Below, one piece after another: positions 16,315 to 23,719 of a stretch of DNA of 39,045 nucleotides; the stretch's first letter is position 1, and each line of letters opens with the position of its first letter. Under the pieces are notes generated by a model. That model did not search any database, was not told the DNA's origin, and worked only from the letters and a program-made list of their open reading frames with translations. The translations under genes were made by a program, and so were the position numbers. Origin of the DNA: Alteribacillus sp. YIM 98480 (GTDB lineage: Bacteria; Bacillota; Bacilli; Bacillales; Marinococcaceae); the NCBI RefSeq assembly GCF_009765375.1, contig NZ_VTOK01000009.1:192793-231837 (forward strand), written 5' to 3'.

Positions 16315-17133
16315 ATGATGGAATGGAAAAATATTTTTAGAGGGATAGCAATGGGAGCGAGCGATCTTATCCCAGGAGTCAGCGGAGGAACTATTGCTTT
16401 AGTACTTGGTATTTATCATCGTTTAATAGCAGCTATTAATAACTTTTTTAGCCGAAAATGGAAACAACAGCTTGGTTTTTTTATTCCGCTTGGCATTGGC
16501 ATAGGAATTGCTGTATTAAGCTTAAGTAATTTACTGGAGTGGCTTCTTTCCGTTCACCCTCAGCCAACTTATTTCTTTTTTATGGGACTAATTTTAGGAA
16601 CAATTCCTTTGTTACTAAAAGAAGCTGACTACAAACAGAAGTTTAAACCTTATCATTTTTTCATTGTTGCTGTCGCCGCTATACTTATTATTCTATCAGG
16701 AGTGTTCAAAGGAGAAGAAACAGGAGAAGTGGTCCATGCATTAACTACATCTGACTATATATATTTATTTTTCTCTGGATGGCTGGCAAGCTCTGCGATG
16801 ATACTGCCAGGGGTAAGCGGTTCGTTTATCCTTTTAATTCTTGGTGTTTATGAAACAATTATTCATGCCGTCACCTCTTTACAATTCCCCGTCATTATCA
16901 CTGTAGGACTGGGCATTGTTATAGGCATTACTATTATGAGCAAATTTTTGCATTATCTTTTACGTCAGCATCGAACGGGGACCTACGCTGTTATGAGCGG
17001 GCTATTGATAGGATCTTTATTTGTGATATTCCCTGGTATAGGGACTAGCTTTCTTGTTACATCCATCAGCCTATTTACCTTTTTATTAGGCTGGATCCTG
17101 ACAATTATACTCGGAAAACTGGAAAGCACTTAA
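16315..17133 (+). CDS. DUF368 family polyprenyl-phosphate transporter
   Basis: The 272-residue protein has about eight membrane segments and the two DUF368 signature repeats: GASDLIPGVSGGTIALVLGIY near residues 15-35, written here as GASDLIPGVSGG and TIALVLGIY, and MILPGVSGSFILLILGVYE near residues 162-180. Members of this family (PopT) return undecaprenyl phosphate to the inner face of the membrane for reuse in wall synthesis, and are reported to matter most at alkaline pH. The frame begins ATGATG; AAAGGTG lies just upstream. It stands alone and converges on ywdK. The assignment to the family is firm; lipid-carrier transport is by homology. Confidence 0.9.
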   Translation: MMEWKNIFRGIAMGASDLIPGVSGGTIALVLGIYHRLIAAINNFFSRKWKQQLGFFIPLGIGIGIAVLSLSNLLEWLLSVHPQPTYFFFMGLILGTIPLLLKEADYKQKFKPYHFFIVAVAAILIILSGVFKGEETGEVVHALTTSDYIYLFFSGWLASSAMILPGVSGSFILLILGVYETIIHAVTSLQFPVIITVGLGIVIGITIMSKFLHYLLRQHRTGTYAVMSGLLIGSLFVIFPGIGTSFLVTSISLFTFLLGWILTIILGKLEST

Positions 17134-17182
17134 GAGTAAAGGATAGAATCTAGAGAAGTTATGCCTTCTTCACGGGGTAGAA

Positions 17183-17262
17183 ACTTGGATTGCCGCCAAG
17201 TCAAAATGCCAGAAGTCTTAGTGTTTTTTATCCTTTGGCTCTTTAACAAAGTTAAACATTCC
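17183..17262. repeat. Hairpin intergenic repeat, copy 5 (family C)
   Basis: AGAAACTTGGATTGCCGCCA starts a hairpin ACTTGG/CCAAGT; the tail ...CTTTAACAAAGTTAAACATTCCT resembles the tail of copy 6 near 38535-38555 (CTTTAGCAAAGTTACACTTTCCT). Confidence 0.65.
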
Positions 17263-17273
17263 TAAAATATAAG

Positions 17274-17309
17274 AAAAAGGCGGACCTGTTTAATAGGAAC
17301 CGCCTTTTT
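17274..17309. terminator. Bidirectional terminator between DUF368 gene and ywdK
   Basis: A perfect 10-base stem, AAAAAGGCGG (17274-17283) with CCGCCTTTTT (17300-17309), serves both converging genes. Confidence 0.9.
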
Positions 17310-17317
17310 GATATTTT

Positions 17318-17698
17318 TTATATTTTTAATACTGAAATAACAAGCATAATCCAGCCTGCAATGAATGCGGTCCCTCCTATTGGAGTGATAGCTCCAAGCC
17401 AGGTTATCCCGGTAAAAGCCATGGTGTATAAGCTTCCAGAAAAAATTACAATTCCTGCAAACAAAAGCCATCCGGCCCAAGATAAAGACGCGGAACTTCC
17501 TGCATAAGCAGCAACTAAACCAATTGCCAGCAGTCCTAGGGCGTGCATAATATGGTATTGAACTCCTGTTTGATAGACTTCCATTAGCTTGTCCGATAAT
17601 TTTCCTTCCAAGCCGTGTGCTCCAAACGCTCCAAATCCTACCGCTGCAGCAGCATTAAGAGCACCTAATACAATAAATATTTTCCACACCGTTTTCAC
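17318..17698 (-). CDS. ywdK: DUF423 membrane protein YwdK
   Basis: The 126-residue protein has four hydrophobic segments and the DUF423 signature GAFGAHGL (about residues 23-30), followed by YQTGVQYHIMHALGLL and a terminal LGAITPIGGTAFIAGW. It is an inner-membrane protein of unknown function, close in length to B. subtilis YwdK (about 123). It lies 21 bases after ywdI on the same strand, probably in one transcript, and near gerQ as in B. subtilis. The start ATG at 17698 is preceded by a purine-rich AAAATGGAAGGG. Confidence 0.9.
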   Translation of the reverse strand: MKTVWKIFIVLGALNAAAAVGFGAFGAHGLEGKLSDKLMEVYQTGVQYHIMHALGLLAIGLVAAYAGSSASLSWAGWLLFAGIVIFSGSLYTMAFTGITWLGAITPIGGTAFIAGWIMLVISVLKI

Positions 17699-17719
17699 CC
17701 TTCCATTTTAAGAAGACCA

Positions 17720-18043
17720 TTAAAATTCAAGTAAATTTCCATCTGATGATGGTATCTCACTTGTCGTTCTAGCAGCAGAGGATGAATTAACTTGTTTTGT
17801 TTCTATGGAAGACTGCTTTATACCAGCAGTTTTAGAAGAAATTTTAGCTGTCTCTACGGTGTCCGTGTTTCTGTTTCTTTTGCTTTCATCAGAGGCTAGA
17901 ATAATATCGCAATAAGCCTTTAACACCCGGGCGTGTTCCTTTACCACTGCTTCTTCTTTTCGATCCACTTTTTCAGCAAGCTGCATTAATTCTTCTTCCA
18001 TTTTTTCCACAACTGTTCGAGCGGAAATATTCATCCTGTTCAC
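17720..18043 (-). CDS. ywdI: YwdI family protein
   Basis: The 107-residue protein begins MNRMNISARTVVEKMEEELM and has a predicted helical hairpin up to about residue 52 (KVDRKEEAVVKEHARVLKAYCDIIL), then a low-complexity serine/threonine-rich tail ending DGNLLEF. The N-terminal half and short terminal motif match what I recall of B. subtilis YwdI. No membrane segment and no known function. It is upstream of ywdK in the same orientation. The ATG start has AGCAGGTGAAC upstream; an internal ATG at residue 4 is an alternative. Confidence 0.75.
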   Translation of the reverse strand: MNRMNISARTVVEKMEEELMQLAEKVDRKEEAVVKEHARVLKAYCDIILASDESKRNRNTDTVETAKISSKTAGIKQSSIETKQVNSSSAARTTSEIPSSDGNLLEF

Positions 18044-18117
18044 CTGCTTTAATAAATTTTATTCTCCCGCATTATACCACAGCATACCTTTAAGCTTCTA
18101 ACCTTCCCTATACTAAA

Positions 18118-18157
18118 TAATAAAGCCAGAGCCGTTTCTATCACAGCCCTGGACTCT
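18118..18157 (-). terminator. Terminator of the small unknown gene
   Basis: Read on the minus strand, CCAGGGC pairs with GCTCTGG around a 13-base loop, followed by CTTTATTATTT. Stem and tail are only moderate. Confidence 0.55.
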
Positions 18158-18173
18158 TCATTTCGATTATTTA

Positions 18174-18356
18174 TCACTTAATAATCGTGTATCCGTATGC
18201 TTCAATTTTAGGATAATTCTCTTCATCTATAATCCAAAAATCTCCTTGGTCATCTTTTACAATTAATTCTTTATTTACAGCTTCTTCTTTTGCTTCTTTT
18301 TCACTGTCAAACTTTTTGGCTGGAATTTGCATATCATCAACAATGATGAATGCCAT
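18174..18356 (-). CDS. Small acidic protein of unknown function
   Basis: This is a 60-residue protein starting MAFIIVDDMQIPAKKFDSEK. I choose the ATG at 18356 because GGAGG lies seven to nine bases upstream; the ATG at 18371 would cover that site. The sequence is rich in Asp, Glu and Lys, predicted mostly beta with one helix (SEKEAKEEAVNKE), and ends KIEAYGYTIIK. No cysteine, signal or membrane segment. I do not recognise the family. It is flanked by terminator-like hairpins on both sides, so it probably forms a single-gene unit. Confidence 0.7.
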   Translation of the reverse strand: MAFIIVDDMQIPAKKFDSEKEAKEEAVNKELIVKDDQGDFWIIDEENYPKIEAYGYTIIK

Positions 18357-18438
18357 ACCTAACACCTCCATTTACCGAAAAATGTACCCGGCAGCACGGA
18401 AATTTAAACGGAGATGTGATCAATTGTCACAAAATTGT

Positions 18439-18463
18439 AAACAGAAGGCTCAGCCTTCTGTTT
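18439..18463 (-). terminator. Terminator overlapping the GlnR-like stop codon
   Basis: Perfect 11-base arms, AAACAGAAGGC (18439-18449) and GCCTTCTGTTT (18453-18463), enclose three bases that are exactly the TGA stop of the regulator gene. The downstream T content is modest. Confidence 0.65.
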
Positions 18464-18788
18464 CGTTAAGGTACATACGTAACTTTTTCATATCCTTCCT
18501 GTTTACGACACTTTTAGAAGATTGTACTTCTGATTCGGCCAATTGTTTTCTCGCTGATAAAACTGTTTTTACACCTGCTATATTTAAACCTTGATCAATT
18601 AATTCTTTGATTTCTGCACATCGATCAATCTCTTCTAAAGAAAACAGGCGCTGATTACCTTCGTTTCGTTTCGGATATATTAAACCTTGCTGTTCATAAT
18701 ATCGAATCTGACGAGCACTTAACGATGTCAATTCCTGTACAACACTTATGGGAAAACAAGCTGTACGGCGAGGGATATGGTCTTTCAC
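18450..18788 (-). CDS. MerR-type regulator, GlnR/TnrA family
   Basis: The 112-residue protein is a small MerR-fold nitrogen regulator. The DNA-binding part FPISVVQELTSLSARQIRYY (about residues 12-31) followed by EQQGLIYPKRNEGNQRLFSL is closer to GlnR than to TnrA, while the total length and the short C-terminal tail resemble TnrA (about 110). GlnR and TnrA both bind TGTNAN7TNACA sites and respond to feedback-inhibited glutamine synthetase through their C termini. The gene is last in a minus-strand series after amt, the DUF294 gene and the exonuclease gene, 19 bases after the latter, and two such sites flank the amt promoter. No glnA follows it, unlike the usual glnRA operon. Confidence 0.85.
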   Translation of the reverse strand: MKDHIPRRTACFPISVVQELTSLSARQIRYYEQQGLIYPKRNEGNQRLFSLEEIDRCAEIKELIDQGLNIAGVKTVLSARKQLAESEVQSSKSVVNRKDMKKLRMYLNETEG

Positions 18789-18807
18789 CTCACTCTCCTC
18801 CTTTTTC

Positions 18808-19536
18808 TTATCGCTGCTGTTGATTTAGGTAAACATACACATCTTGCAACGTTTCATAACCTCGTTTCATTACTTCCTTTACAGAACAATTCCACAGCTC
18901 TGCAGCCATGATAGCATCTGCCAGCGCATGATGACGTTCATTAACCGGGATGTCATAATATCCACAGCAAGTTTCGAGTTCTGAAGAAGGATATTCTGGA
19001 GCTGCAATTTGAAATAAAAAAGAGGTATCAAGCAATCGATGCTGAAATTGAATTCCCGTAGCTTGATAGGTGGCGTGCTGAAGAAACCTTTGTTCGTGGC
19101 GTGCATGATGTGCCACTAAAATATCAGTCTGGATGAAAGCATAAAACTTTTGAAGTACTTCTGCTAAGGGAGGGGCGGCTTCTAATTCTTCTTTCTTCAA
19201 ACCGGTTAAATTAGAGACTTCCGGAGACAAAGACTCCGGCTCACAAACAGCAGAATAAAAGGATTCTTCTTTTTTCAGCTCGCCATTTTTTATTTTCACT
19301 GCCCCTACAGATAGTATTTTATCTCCCCCATCTGGATAAAACCCAGATGTTTCTAAATCAAGTACCGTAACATTCAATGAATCTATTGGTTTTTGGAGAG
19401 GCTCTTCTGCTTTTAAGTCTTTTTGAAGCTGTCGTAAAAAAGAAAGATGGTGCGGGTTGCTTTGATCCATAGAAGAAACAAAGGGGACACCTATTTTACC
19501 GGAGACTTGACGTACCCATTGATACATTTGGTTCAT
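18808..19536 (-). CDS. DEDDh-type 3'-5' exonuclease (DnaQ-like)
   Basis: The protein (about 242 residues) has a helical N-terminal 50-residue segment and then an RNase T/DnaQ fold. Exo I is VLDLETSGFYP (D62/E64 counted from the ATG at 19542). Exo III is HHALADAIMAAELW with the DEDDh histidine and aspartate. In Exo II the usual NxxxDxxF pattern reads AHHARHEQRFL, with no aspartate and a glutamate nearby. The start at 19536 overlaps the stop of the DUF294 gene (TAATG), showing translational coupling; ATG at 19542 is the alternative. Such exonucleases are often paired with DUF294 proteins in other bacteria. Substrate unknown. Confidence 0.85.
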   Translation of the reverse strand: MNQMYQWVRQVSGKIGVPFVSSMDQSNPHHLSFLRQLQKDLKAEEPLQKPIDSLNVTVLDLETSGFYPDGGDKILSVGAVKIKNGELKKEESFYSAVCEPESLSPEVSNLTGLKKEELEAAPPLAEVLQKFYAFIQTDILVAHHARHEQRFLQHATYQATGIQFQHRLLDTSFLFQIAAPEYPSSELETCCGYYDIPVNERHHALADAIMAAELWNCSVKEVMKRGYETLQDVYVYLNQQQR

Positions 19537-20555
19537 TACCATAACCCTTCACCTGATTCCACTAATTTTCTCGTTTGTTGGAATAAATGTTTTCCTTCTT
19601 TAACTGCTGCTTTTAATGTTTTTTTCTGTTCTTTTGTAAGCCGGTCTACTGGCACATAATGAACGTCTTCATACGTTTGGTGGTACTTCCAAAAGGAAGC
19701 ACGAAGATCAAGCATTGCCTTAAAATTTTCAATTTTCCCCTTCACAAATGAATATTTATCAACTGTTTTTTCCATCCTCTGCAGGGTAGAAGTATCATGC
19801 AGCCCTTCTTTAATAGCTAATAAACGCATAGCATGGACGTATGGAAAAAACCCTACATCTTTAATGTGAAGAGAACCAGTATAAGGCCCTTTTTCTTCCG
19901 GCAATAACTTGCCAAAAGCATTCGTCCCTTTGTGCAAATAAGAAGTATTTTGTGCTAGTCGTTCTAACAAACGAGGATCGCTGGATACTTTAAGAAAGAC
20001 ATGCTCTTTTATATTAGCCAGCAGTTTTTCTTCTCCTATTAATACTCGTGAATCAATAAAGGTAAGCAAATGTCGAAACGTCTCCCACTTGTCTTTTTCT
20101 AACCATTCGTCTACTTGCTGCCTCCATTCATGAATACCGTGACACCAGCGTGGGTGGGAGGCCATTACTTTACCCTCACAGCGAGGATAGCCAACAATAG
20201 CCATTCCTTCACGAATTTCTTGACCGAGGCTTAAAAAATAATCTTGATAGAAATCGTCTTTTCCATCAAAGATAATTCCGTGATCCTGGTCGCTCCATAA
20301 GGCTTGTTCTTTTCTCCCAGAACTGCCCATAACAAAGAAAGTAAAGTGAGCAGGGACCTGCCCCCGCTCACTTTCTAAACGGTGTACAGCAAGAGCAGTT
20401 GTTTCTAGCACCCATCTATCATGTGCATCATTTAATTGCTCAGGATCACCTGCCACCTTGTTTGATTCATTCTCTCTTGCTTTTTTAATCGCTTGATAAC
20501 TATCAAAGGAAGGAGGGAGAAGAGCTCCCTCTTCAAAAGATGGTGAAAATTTCAT
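19536..20555 (-). CDS. DUF294 nucleotidyltransferase-like protein
   Basis: The protein (339 residues from ATG 20555; GTG at 20567 is possible and would overlap amt) has the GlnD/GlnE-type nucleotidyltransferase motif VMGSSGRKEQALWSDQDHGI (about residues 75-94), with the two aspartates that bind metal, followed by the DUF294 substrate-binding region (FFPYVHAMRLLAI). GlnD and GlnE modify PII and glutamine synthetase, so a nitrogen-signalling role fits its place directly after the ammonium transporter gene. Unlike many proteobacterial members it has no CBS or cyclic-nucleotide-binding domain at its N terminus. Starts four bases after the amt stop. Its target is not known. Confidence 0.85.
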   Translation of the reverse strand: MKFSPSFEEGALLPPSFDSYQAIKKARENESNKVAGDPEQLNDAHDRWVLETTALAVHRLESERGQVPAHFTFFVMGSSGRKEQALWSDQDHGIIFDGKDDFYQDYFLSLGQEIREGMAIVGYPRCEGKVMASHPRWCHGIHEWRQQVDEWLEKDKWETFRHLLTFIDSRVLIGEEKLLANIKEHVFLKVSSDPRLLERLAQNTSYLHKGTNAFGKLLPEEKGPYTGSLHIKDVGFFPYVHAMRLLAIKEGLHDTSTLQRMEKTVDKYSFVKGKIENFKAMLDLRASFWKYHQTYEDVHYVPVDRLTKEQKKTLKAAVKEGKHLFQQTRKLVESGEGLW

Positions 20556-20559
20556 GTCA

Positions 20560-21837
20560 TCACGCACCTGTATTTACTTTATTAGACTGGGGTTGAACGT
20601 TTTCCGGGTAACCATAGCTGCCGTGTTCACTAATATCCAGTCCCATAATTTCTTCTTCCTCAGATACGCGAAGTCCTCCAATCAATGATTTAGTAATAAG
20701 CAGCAATACATAAGAAGCGATAAACGCGAACAAACCACAAGCTACAACACTTATCAACTGAACACCCAGCTGTGCAAATCCACCGCCGTAGAACAAGCCA
20801 GCTTGACCGCCATTCATCTCTGCAAGCTCTGGTGTAGCGAAGAAACCAGTAGAAAGAGTTCCCCATACACCAGCAGCACCGTGGACAGATAAAGCGAAAA
20901 TCGGATCATCAATACCCATCTTTTCAAAAAACTTCATGCTGTAATAAACGAGAAGTCCGCCAATGATACCAATTACTACTGCAGCCCATGGATCAACGAA
21001 TGCACAAGATGCAGTAATAGCAACAAGTCCTGCAAGTGCACCATTTAACATCGTCGGCACATCTGCTTTTCCAAGAGACGCCCAAGCTATCAGTAATGCA
21101 GCTACTGCCCCTGCTGCTGCCGCAAGTTGAGTATTCAACGCTACAAATCCAAAGAATGCATCATCTACACCTAAAGTACTACCAGCATTAAAACCAAACC
21201 AACCTACCCAAAGAAGCAATACACCAAGAGCCGTAAACACCTGGTTATGACCTGCTAGCTCATTCGGCGAACCGTCTTTGTTGTATTTACCAATACGAGG
21301 CTTTAACAGCATTGTCGCTGCCATCGCAGCCATTGCACCTGTTAAGTGAACTACCGTTGAACCAGCGAAATCTTGTTTTCCCAAACCGCCAATCCAGCCG
21401 CTGCCCCAAATCCAATGAGCAACTACCGGATAAACAAAAGCTGAAAATAATACTGCAAACACAATATAAGCTGATAATTTAGCACGTTCTGCAAAGCCTC
21501 CAAACGCCACGGTTAATGCAATAGCAGCGAATGCCAGCTGGAAAATAAAATCAACAGAACCTGCAAGACCGTCAAACATAGTCGTGAAATCACCAAAGAA
21601 AAAATCAGATAAACCTATAAATCCTCCTGCACTTTCTCCGTAAATAAATCCATAACCTACAGCCCAGAAAACGAGAGAAACAATTCCTAATGTAAAGATC
21701 GTTTTCCCGGCTATATGGCCGGCGTTTTTCATCCGGGTTGACCCGGCCTCCAAAAGAATAAATCCTCCTTGCATAAGAATAACTAGAATAAATGCAATCA
21801 TGATCCAAAGATTATTCATTAAAAACATCGGATCCAT
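20560..21837 (-). CDS. amt: Ammonium transporter Amt
   Basis: The 425-residue protein has eleven membrane segments and Amt hallmarks: GGFILLEAGSTRMKNAGH near residues 24-41, AFGGFAERAKLSAY, WIWGSGW, the conserved D-F-A-G-S-T-V-V-H segment with the twin-histidine pore (HLTG and later FALSVHGAAGVWG) and LLLWVGWFGFNAGS. It moves ammonium into the cell at low supply. The C-terminal tail (SEEEEIMGLDISEHGSYGYP) is the region that contacts PII proteins in homologues, yet no glnK follows; the next gene is a DUF294 nucleotidyltransferase. The gene begins ATG at 21837 with GGAAGGGGAG upstream. Two GlnR/TnrA boxes lie at its promoter. Confidence 0.96.
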   Translation of the reverse strand: MDPMFLMNNLWIMIAFILVILMQGGFILLEAGSTRMKNAGHIAGKTIFTLGIVSLVFWAVGYGFIYGESAGGFIGLSDFFFGDFTTMFDGLAGSVDFIFQLAFAAIALTVAFGGFAERAKLSAYIVFAVLFSAFVYPVVAHWIWGSGWIGGLGKQDFAGSTVVHLTGAMAAMAATMLLKPRIGKYNKDGSPNELAGHNQVFTALGVLLLWVGWFGFNAGSTLGVDDAFFGFVALNTQLAAAAGAVAALLIAWASLGKADVPTMLNGALAGLVAITASCAFVDPWAAVVIGIIGGLLVYYSMKFFEKMGIDDPIFALSVHGAAGVWGTLSTGFFATPELAEMNGGQAGLFYGGGFAQLGVQLISVVACGLFAFIASYVLLLITKSLIGGLRVSEEEEIMGLDISEHGSYGYPENVQPQSNKVNTGA

Positions 21838-21866
21838 AAATATTTCTCCCCTTCCTTTATATTAGA

Positions 21867-21883
21867 TGTAAACTTAGTTAACA
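21867..21883. promoter_or_regulatory. GlnR/TnrA box 2 in the amt leader
   Basis: TGTAAACTTAGTTAACA fits TGTNAN7TNACA exactly, within a longer palindrome. It lies about +20 to +36 in the amt leader, a position suited to repression. Confidence 0.7.
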
Positions 21884-21908
21884 TCTTTCGTTAGTTTATA
21901 TTTTACAC

Positions 21909-21938
21909 ATTATATTTCTCATGCCTACCTTATTGTAA
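21909..21938 (-). promoter_or_regulatory. Probable amt promoter
   Basis: On the minus strand a -10 TATAAT (21914-21909) follows TTACAA (21938-21933) with 18 bases between. The weak -35 overlaps GlnR/TnrA box 1, in keeping with an activated promoter. Confidence 0.6.
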
Positions 21939-21950
21939 GAAAACCTAACA
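21934..21950. promoter_or_regulatory. GlnR/TnrA box 1 at the amt promoter
   Basis: Read on the minus strand, TGTTAGGTTTTCTTACA fits TGTNAN7TNACA exactly and has the T-rich centre of good TnrA sites. It is centred about 40 bases before the expected transcription start, a place where TnrA could activate. Confidence 0.8.
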
Positions 21951-21966
21951 TTGTTTTTAGAAGAGG

Positions 21967-22007
21967 AAAAAAAGCAGAACGATACCTAAGTATCACGTTC
22001 TGCTTTT
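21967..22007 (-). terminator. Terminator of the oligo-1,6-glucosidase gene
   Basis: AAAAGCAGAACG pairs with CGTTCTGCTTTT around a loop that contains a second small stem; on the minus strand it is followed by a T run. It separates the glucosidase gene from the amt control region. Confidence 0.92.
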
Positions 22008-22013
22008 CTGTCT

Positions 22014-23684
22014 TTATGAAGATGAATCAATTAAGTAAATCCGTGCTTCATAAGGATTTAATAAGAGGCTTTCTATTTCCTTGTGAAAAAGGCCCTGATA
22101 ATTGTTTAAGAGAAGTTGATGACTAGAAAGGAGGATTCCAGCTCCATTCCACTTTGCTTGTTTACCACTAAGGTTCGTAACGATGAGAGCGTTTTGTTTG
22201 TCTCCTTCTCTTAAATAAGCGTAGATTTGATTGTCTTCTTCATTTAGTAACGTATATCGGCCATAGGTGAAAAGATCATACTGCTTTTTCAGCTTTATCA
22301 TCGTTTTATAGTAGTTTAGGATAGAAGAGCTGTCTTGCTTTTGCTTATCTACATTAACTTTCTTGTAATTTGGATTGATTTTTAACCAAGGTTTTCCGGT
22401 GGAAAAGCCTGCATTTTTTTCATTTGACCATTGCATAGGGGTACGACTGTTATCTCTTGAAGTTTGCCCTAGCAATTCCAATATCTCTTTTTCTGGTACG
22501 TTTTGTGCCTTCTTTTCCCTATATATATTTTTTGCTGCTACGTCGTCATATTCTTCTATGGAAGAAAACCGAGCGTTTGTCATTCCAATTTCCTGGCCTT
22601 GATATATAAAAGGAGTGCCCTGCATGAAGAAGTACATGGTTGCTATAGCAGTAGCACTTTCCTTCCAATACTCTTTATCGTCTCCCCATGTCGAAACAAC
22701 TCTTGCTAAATCATGATTTTCAATGAATAATGCATTCCAACCATTCATTTCTAATCCTTTTTGCCAACGAGTCAATACTTTCTTTAAACCTCTAACATCT
22801 AAAGTACCTTTTGTCCCAGCATCCCATAAATCAAGATGTTCAAATTGAAATATCATGTTCATTTTTCCTTTTTTTCCTACCCAAAGGTCTGCTTCCTTGA
22901 CATTTACACCGTTTGCTTCTCCAACAGTTACGACGTCATAATTTCCGAAGGTCTCTTCTTTAAACTCCTGCAAGAATTTATGAATACCAGGTTGATTCAT
23001 ATGCATGTCAAATGAAGAGACATATTTTTTCTTTTTCGGATTCGGCATATCTGGTAATCCAGGGCGCTTTTTAATGTGACTAATCGCATCAATCCTAAAC
23101 CCGTCAATTCCTTTATCAAGCCACCAATTTACGGTTTCATACAAAGCAGAACGCACTTCGGGATTTTCCCAATTTAAATCGGGCTGTTTTTTTGAAAAAA
23201 CATGAAGAAAATATTGATCGGTGTTTTCATCATATTTCCAAGCGGAGCCTCCAAAAATACTTTCCCAGTTGTTAGGTTCTTGTCCGTTTTTACCATCTCT
23301 CCAAATATACCAATCACGCTTCTCGCTTTCTTTTGAAGAACGAGATTCAATAAACCACGGATGCTCATCACTAGTATGGTTTAAAACGAGATCAATGATT
23401 AATTTCATCCCGCGCTCGTGCACTTTTTGCAGCAGCTCATCAAAATCTTTCATCGTGCCAAACTCTTCAAGTATAGCTTTGTAGTCTGAAATATCGTATC
23501 CATTATCATCTTGGGGGGATTGATACATCGGGCACATCCAAATTAAATCAATCCCCAGCTCCTGTAAGTAATCTAAGCGCTGAATCAGTCCCTGTATATC
23601 GCCAATACCGTCACCGTTTGAATCTTGAAAGCTGCGGGGGTAGACTTGATAGCCTACTGCCTCTTTCCACCACACTCTTTCCAT
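22014..23684 (-). CDS. malL: Oligo-1,6-glucosidase / alpha-glucosidase (GH13)
   Basis: The 556-residue cytoplasmic enzyme is a GH13 alpha-glucosidase of the MalL/TreA type. The conserved regions are in order: DLVLNHTSDEHPWF (region I, about residues 98-111), GIDGFRIDAISHI with the nucleophile aspartate (about 192-204), TVGEANG with the acid/base glutamate (about 254-260) and FIENHDLARV with the transition-state aspartate. The start MERVWWKEAVGYQVYPRSFQ and the QPDLNWENPEVR stretch are typical. In place of the usual NHDQPR it has NHDLARV, which might alter the +1 side of the pocket. Next to it are remains of a probable sugar-phosphate phosphatase gene, hinting at a once larger maltose/isomaltose locus. 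There is no adjacent PTS gene. Confidence 0.93.
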   Translation of the reverse strand: MERVWWKEAVGYQVYPRSFQDSNGDGIGDIQGLIQRLDYLQELGIDLIWMCPMYQSPQDDNGYDISDYKAILEEFGTMKDFDELLQKVHERGMKLIIDLVLNHTSDEHPWFIESRSSKESEKRDWYIWRDGKNGQEPNNWESIFGGSAWKYDENTDQYFLHVFSKKQPDLNWENPEVRSALYETVNWWLDKGIDGFRIDAISHIKKRPGLPDMPNPKKKKYVSSFDMHMNQPGIHKFLQEFKEETFGNYDVVTVGEANGVNVKEADLWVGKKGKMNMIFQFEHLDLWDAGTKGTLDVRGLKKVLTRWQKGLEMNGWNALFIENHDLARVVSTWGDDKEYWKESATAIATMYFFMQGTPFIYQGQEIGMTNARFSSIEEYDDVAAKNIYREKKAQNVPEKEILELLGQTSRDNSRTPMQWSNEKNAGFSTGKPWLKINPNYKKVNVDKQKQDSSSILNYYKTMIKLKKQYDLFTYGRYTLLNEEDNQIYAYLREGDKQNALIVTNLSGKQAKWNGAGILLSSHQLLLNNYQGLFHKEIESLLLNPYEARIYLIDSSS

Positions 23685-23719
23685 ATTGACACCTCGACTT
23701 TCATGTTTATATTGCGTTT

